Shown here: positions 59,226-64,000 of the stretch, piece after piece
Layout of the letters: every line of letters begins with the position of its first letter
How positions within the stretch are numbered: position 1 is the stretch's first letter
Assembly: GCA_963383645.1 (NCBI GenBank)
Contig: OY726557.1
Coordinates: 130,909,251-130,973,250 of the forward strand
Direction of reading: 5' to 3'
Length of the DNA stretch: 64,000 nt
Origin: Muscardinus avellanarius
Lineage: Eukaryota; Chordata; Mammalia; Rodentia; Gliridae
Program-made: the position numbers and the translations under genes
The notes under the pieces: model-generated
What the model was told of the DNA's origin: nothing
Seen by the model: the letters and a program-made list of their open reading frames with translations, nothing else
Databases searched by the model: none

Positions 59226-59720
59226 GTATGCAGTAGATAATGCCAATTCAAACTTTAAACAATCATAATCATTGTCATTATTTACAAAGTATGGTTAAAT
59301 AGTCTACAGCGCATTAACAGTAGTTCACAGAGGCCATTGGTTGAAGAGTATGGACATTTATTCTATTTTATGGACTGAAGTACTGCCTGATTCTAGAATA
59401 GAAAATAGACTGTTAAAGTAAAAGCAACAACAAAACCTTGGTTTATATGTTCTTTCTAAAGACAATCAAGAGACACCATGCAGCTAGGACTGATTTAAGC
59501 AGACCACCAATTAACATATTTACTAATTTTTCTCTCATAGGAATGAGAGAAAGAGGAAGAAAATAAGGAGGCTACCATAGAAAGTGCTTCATATACATGC
59601 TGTACCAGAGGAAACTAGCTTCTGCTTCTAAAGCTGGGCCATCAAGAGTGCTTATTTTGATTGGGATGCTTCAGAGCAAGTGACAGTCATAATCCAGGCA
59701 TCATCAAATGAACAAAGGTA

Positions 59721-60236
59721 GCCGGGTGTGGTGGTGCACGCTTGTAATCCCTGGGCTTGGGAGGCAGAGACAGGAGGATTGCGCAGGTTCGAAGCCAGCC
59801 ATGTTGGCTTAAGAGACCCTGTTTCCAAAGGGGAAAAAAAAAGTATAAAATAGGTCTGGGAGTGTAGTCCATAGGTGGAAGGGCTTCCAGGAACCCCAAT
59901 ACCACCCCCAAAAAACATAACAAAAACAAAGGTATAAAGGCAAAAAATTAAAGAGCATGTGTGAAAAATGTGCAATAGGCTCTTAAAATAAAACTACTTT
60001 AATCTTAGTTTGGGTGGAGGGAATAGGGTACCCAAAGAGACACCATACTACTTTTTATTTATTTTTTTGTGGTACTTGGGTCAGAACCCAGGAGCTTTTC
60101 TACCTTCGGGCTACACTCCCAGAACTATATTATACTTTATTTGGAAACAGGGTCTCACTAAGTTGCTGAGAACCTCACTCAGTAGCTGAGACTGGCTTTG
60201 AACCTGTGTGATCCTCCTGTCTTAGCCTCCCAAGCA
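59721..60236. mobile_element. Plus type B and minus type C SINEs
   Basis: 59721-59920 plus type B; 60054-60236 minus type C that lacks its far end (stops at cctcccaagc). Confidence 0.85.
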
Positions 60237-60474
60237 ATCCATCATCAATGATTAAAGAGTTAAAAGATCAGAAAAGGAGTCCTGCTTAGAGTAATCGGTA
60301 TTCTACCTCAATCCCTCCTACTCTCCTGCAAGGAAAAGGTATACAGGCACAATTGCCCTCTCCCATCTATGTAAAACATGTCATACTTAAAAAATCTCTG
60401 AAGGGCAAGGGTTTGATTTAAACACTGGCTACTAGGGAGTATGCTTACTATCTTCTAACAGTATATAAAAGCAG

Positions 60475-60600
60475 TAAAGTGGTTGACACCTTAGACTCTG
60501 GGGACAGAATGCTGGATTTGCATCTTGGTTCTATCATTTATAGCTGGTGAACCTGAGTAGTTGCAAAACTCTGTTCCTAACTTTCTTCTGCTGAAAGAAC
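60475..60600 (+). mobile_element. MIR remnant
   Basis: ttagactctggggacagaat, then ggttctatcatttatagctg. Confidence 0.65.
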
Positions 60601-60684
60601 GAAATGCACAATCCATGAGTTCTGAATGTCCTGAATAGTAACTAAGGAACATAAGCAATGCTACAGAAACAGTAACTGCAAGGC

Positions 60685-60890
60685 TGGGCCTGGTGGAGCA
60701 ATCCCAGCATTTGGGAGGCTGAGATGGGAGGAGTGCGGTTTGTGGACAGCCTCAGTTACTTAGGTCCTTCACAACTCAGTGATACCCTATTTCAAAAATT
60801 AAAAAAATAAAAAAAAATAAAAAGGTAGGGCTGGGGGTATAGTAGCTTGGAGGTGCAATGCTCTTGGGTTCCATCCCCAGTACCTCAAAA
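60685..60890 (+). mobile_element. Type A SINE
   Basis: Plus copy, ggctgggcctggtggagcaa to ccatccccagtacc, with A-tail. Confidence 0.85.
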
Positions 60891-61228
60891 AAAAAAATTT
60901 TTTTTTTTACTGCGATTGTGGTTGTTCTACTATTACAAATCTTTCCTTCATCGATTTCTATTTTTCCTAATCCTAGAAGGACAAGAAATCAAAGTGAGCA
61001 AATGCAGAGGAAGAGGAAAAGCACCACATGTGAGATGACAGGAAAAGGAAGCAAACTATATCCTACACTTACATTTAGATTAATAGTAGAAATGGGTAAG
61101 ATTTTTGCCACCTACTCCTCTGATAGAGGATCAATATCTAGAATATACAGAGAACTCAAGAAACTCAGCATTAAGAAAACAAATATCCCCCCCCCAAAGA
61201 AAACAACCCAATAAAAAAATGGGCACGT

Positions 61229-61456
61229 GAGCCGGGCATGGTGGCACACCCTTGTAATCCCCGCACTTGGGAGGCTGAGACAGGATGATCTCATAGGTTC
61301 AAAGCCAGCCCCAGCTACTTGGTAAAGCTCTCAGCAACTTAGTGAGACCCTGTTTCCAAATAAAATATAAAATAGGTCTGGGAGTATAGCCCGGAGGTAA
61401 AGACCCTGGGTTCCACCCCCAGTACCAGCACCAAAAAAAAAAAAAAAAAAAAAAAA
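61229..61456 (+). mobile_element. Type C SINE inside the L1
   Basis: Flanks ggcacgtga and ggcaaatga are a diverged target repeat. Confidence 0.85.
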
Positions 61457-61620
61457 AAGGCAAATGAACTAAATAGACACTTCACAAAAGAAATTCAGAT
61501 AGCCAATAAATGCCTGAAAAAATACTCAACATCATTAGCAACAGAGATGCAAATCAAAACTACCCTGAGATTTCACCTAACTCCAACTAGAATGGCAATC
61601 ATTCAAAACATAAACAAACC

Positions 61621-61790
61621 CAGCGTAGTGGCTCACACTTGTAATCCCAGTGCTTGGGAGGCTGAGACAGGAGGATTGCACAGATTCGAAGCCAAGCCTC
61701 AGCTACTGAGTGAGGCTCTCAGCAACTTAGTGAGACCCTGTTTCCAAATAAAGCATAAAAAGGGTCTGGGAGTATAACCTGGAGTTAACA
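61621..61790 (+). mobile_element. Type C SINE inside the L1, tail lost
   Basis: Starts ccagcgtagtggctcacact and breaks off at ggagtataacctggag without the final box. Confidence 0.8.
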
Positions 61791-62426
61791 ACTTGTGGAG
61801 AAGTTGGATCTCTAATACAATGTCCGTGGAATTGCAAATTAGTGCAACCACTTTGGAAAACTGTATGGAGGATCCTCAGAAGAGTGAAAATTTACCATAT
61901 GATCCAGCAATACCACTTCTGAATATATACCCCAAAGAATAAAAACCAAACTACCAAACTAATGCATGTGTATCTATGTTCACAGATGTACAATTCACAA
62001 TTGCCAAACCATGGAACCAGCCAAGATATCCATCAATAGATGAATGGATTACAAAACTGTGATATGCACACAATGGAATTTTATTCAGCTAGAAAGAAAA
62101 CATAATTATGTCATTTAAAGGGAAATGGATGAAACTGGAGAACATTATGCTAAGTGAGATTAGTCAGTCACAAAAAGAAATTGGATGCTTTCCCTAGTAT
62201 ACGAAAGCCAGGGAGCAAATGGGTAATAGGAGGAACTCTAGATGAAGGAGATACTATAGATGAGCAAGTAAGGCGACCTGAGGGGATGGGAGGGGAAAAG
62301 AGGTAAATTCTCTAATGTTCATAATGTACATTAACAAACATATCAAAGTCAATCATTAAGCCAAACATGAGGAGGAGGGAGGGGGAAAGGAATGGGGCTG
62401 GAATTGGGTAAGGGCTAACTGGGTAA

Positions 62427-63127
62427 TGTACCAGTATCGGGAAGAGGCTTCAAAATGTATTAATGTACCAGTATTGGGAAATATTTTCAATTTTTCAAAT
62501 ATATCTTTGGCAGTAAAGAAGCCAGGAGCTTCAGAGAAAGGGGTTACAGGACTCCAGGCACCAAGGGAGAGTAGCAAGACAACAGAGATAGTTTCAGGGC
62601 TTTTTTCAGTGTAAAGATTTCCCAAGGAAGTGAAAGGATGCCATAAACCTTCAGGAGATCCCAGACTTCGATAATCATGGGAGGATGTCCTAAGCCTTCA
62701 AGAGATACCAGAATCTAATGATCAAATAACACATTTGGGGTGTAACAAAAGGCTTGGGGGTCGGTACTAAAAACAGGACAAACTGGAAGGAAGGAACCCC
62801 CCCATATCAAAAGGGCGGGCCCTAGAGGGGGCAGATCTGGTTGGGTTAGGAGACTGGCTATAATAATATCTGTGTCCAGAAATCTTCGGTCAATTCATTT
62901 GAACCCCCCCCCCATGCCACTCCTGAATGGCACGGGGCTGTAACTGTCTTCAGTATTTCTATCTTTTTAATAAACTCCTTTAAATCTTCAGCAAGAGTCT
63001 GGGCTATTGCATATCTATCCTTAGCTCAGGACAAGAACCCGCAGTTTCTCTTTGGGAATTGTTCCCAGGAGCCTAACAAAGGTCCCCGGGGACAGTTTCC
63101 CAAACCATAACAGTTCAACCCGTAACA
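62427..63127 (+). mobile_element. Solo LTR of an endogenous retrovirus
   Basis: 701 bp starting TGTACCAG and ending CCGTAACA, with the 5-bp repeat ggtaa on both sides (62422-62426, 63128-63132) and L1 sequence continuing across it. It has a TATA-like ctataataata at 62858-62868 and AATAAA at 62969-62974, in LTR order (U3, R, U5), so the LTR is plus strand. No gag, pol or env sequence is present: internal parts were lost by recombination between LTRs. I do not assign the class. Confidence 0.88.
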
Positions 63128-63224
63128 GGTAATGTGTGCATGTATGCCTCCACCATCTTGTACTCCATTAAGATGGAGTCATACATTGTATGACTATAAT
63201 GCACCAATAAAAAATTTTAAAAAA

Positions 63225-63562
63225 GCCGGGCATGGTGGTGCACGCTTATAATCCCAGCATTCAGGAGGTTTAGACAGGAGGATCACAGTTCGTGGACAGC
63301 CTTGGGTACTTAGTGAGGCCCTTTGCAACTCAGTGAGACCACATTTTAAAATAAATAATAATAGGCTGGGCATGGTGGTGCACGCTTGTAATCCCCGTGC
63401 TTGGGAGGCAGAGACAGGAGGATCGCGCAGGTTCAAAGCCAGCTGCGCGCACTGGCTTAGGAGACCCTGTTTCCAAATAAAAATGTAAAAATAGGTCTGG
63501 GAGTGTAGCCCGGAGGTAGAAGGGCTTCCAGGAACACCAGTACCACTACCCAAAACACACAC

Positions 63563-63611
<49 letters not shown>

Positions 63612-63612
63612 A
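63225..63612 (+). mobile_element. Type A left half and type B SINE with CA/CG tail
   Basis: 63225-63362 is a type A left half ending in an A-rich linker; 63364-63545 is a complete type B; then (CA)n with a central CG block to 63612. Confidence 0.85.
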
Positions 63613-64000
63613 AATTGTTACACATATGGTACAGGGTCTAACATAGCTGAAAATTCAAGATGACACTAACATGAAGATTAGACTGAAATAAGCCGTTTAC
63701 ACCGTGGATTTTCCAACATAAGCTTATGGAAACTATTACATGGACAAATAGATTTTGGACATACTGCAATAGCATACAGTGAGGCAAAACTTGGAAAAAA
63801 AAGTAAAAATAACATAGAAAGTTCTGAAGCTAGAAAGCATAACCTGAAATTTCTATGAATTAGATAATAGTTTAAAAAACAAAAAGCAAAATTACCCAAT
63901 TTCTTTCCATATTGTGTACAGATGAATATGTATGTATGGCAACATATTTCATTTGGAGCATGTTCAAGTCTCAATTATTAACTATAATTATTAGTGTAAA
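63613..64000 (-). other. ZBTB44: Unique ZBTB44 5' intron sequence
   Basis: AT-rich, nothing recognisable to the end of the window. Confidence 0.5.

Larger units (their letters stand above)
61094..63220 (+). mobile_element. 5'-truncated L1, broken by two SINEs and a solo LTR
   Basis: The 3' part of L1 ORF2 and its 3' UTR. Pieces: 61094-61228, 61457-61620, 61790-62426 and 63128-63220. It ends in caataaaaaattttaaaaaa. Its 3' part is the same L1 lineage as the minus copy at 17741-18350 (shared catatgatccagcaatacca-type and taggaggaactctagatga sequence). Frames are broken by stops and it cannot be active. Confidence 0.92.

Overview
This is nuclear DNA from a mammal, almost certainly a rodent. It carries the 3' end of one gene (ST14, plus strand) and nearly the whole coding part of a second (ZBTB44, minus strand), arranged tail to tail. 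As far as I recall, this matches the human 11q24.3 order. The space between exons is packed with short B1/ID-type composite SINEs. A B1-like left half joined to an ID-like right half points to the sciuromorph side of rodents (squirrel, mountain beaver or dormouse relatives). The consensus here differs from the usual squirrel one as I remember it, so I do not name a species.

Layout. 1-8.2 kb: the last three coding exons of ST14 (matriptase), at 4961-5235, 7347-7483 and 7562-7723, with a short 3' UTR ending near 8.2 kb. The exons carry the catalytic Asp, the S1-pocket Asp and the catalytic Ser; the His exon lies upstream of the window. 8.2 to about 26 kb: the gap between the converging genes. 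It holds many SINEs, a truncated minus-strand L1 with a perfect 14-bp target-site duplication, old L2/MIR remnants, a long polypyrimidine tract and two good matches to the CTCF motif. About 26-33.5 kb: SINE-poor, AT-rich sequence that fits the long 3' UTR of ZBTB44. 33.5-58.9 kb: five coding exons of ZBTB44 on the minus strand (BTB domain exon, acidic linker exon, two exons with four C2H2 zinc fingers, C-terminal exon), with AT-rich introns holding SINEs, an old antisense L1M block and L2 pieces. 58.9-64 kb: the first part of the intron 5' of the ATG exon. It contains a plus-strand L1 broken up by two SINEs and a solo LTR flanked by a 5-bp duplication.

The two genes have unrelated jobs: ST14 is a membrane serine protease of epithelia and ZBTB44 a BTB zinc-finger nuclear protein. 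I see no new multi-gene system. The most unusual structure is in the repeats. One SINE subfamily was hit again and again in its internal A-rich linker by other subfamilies. At least one composite made this way (13671-13929) appears to have moved on as a unit, because a target-site duplication encloses it.
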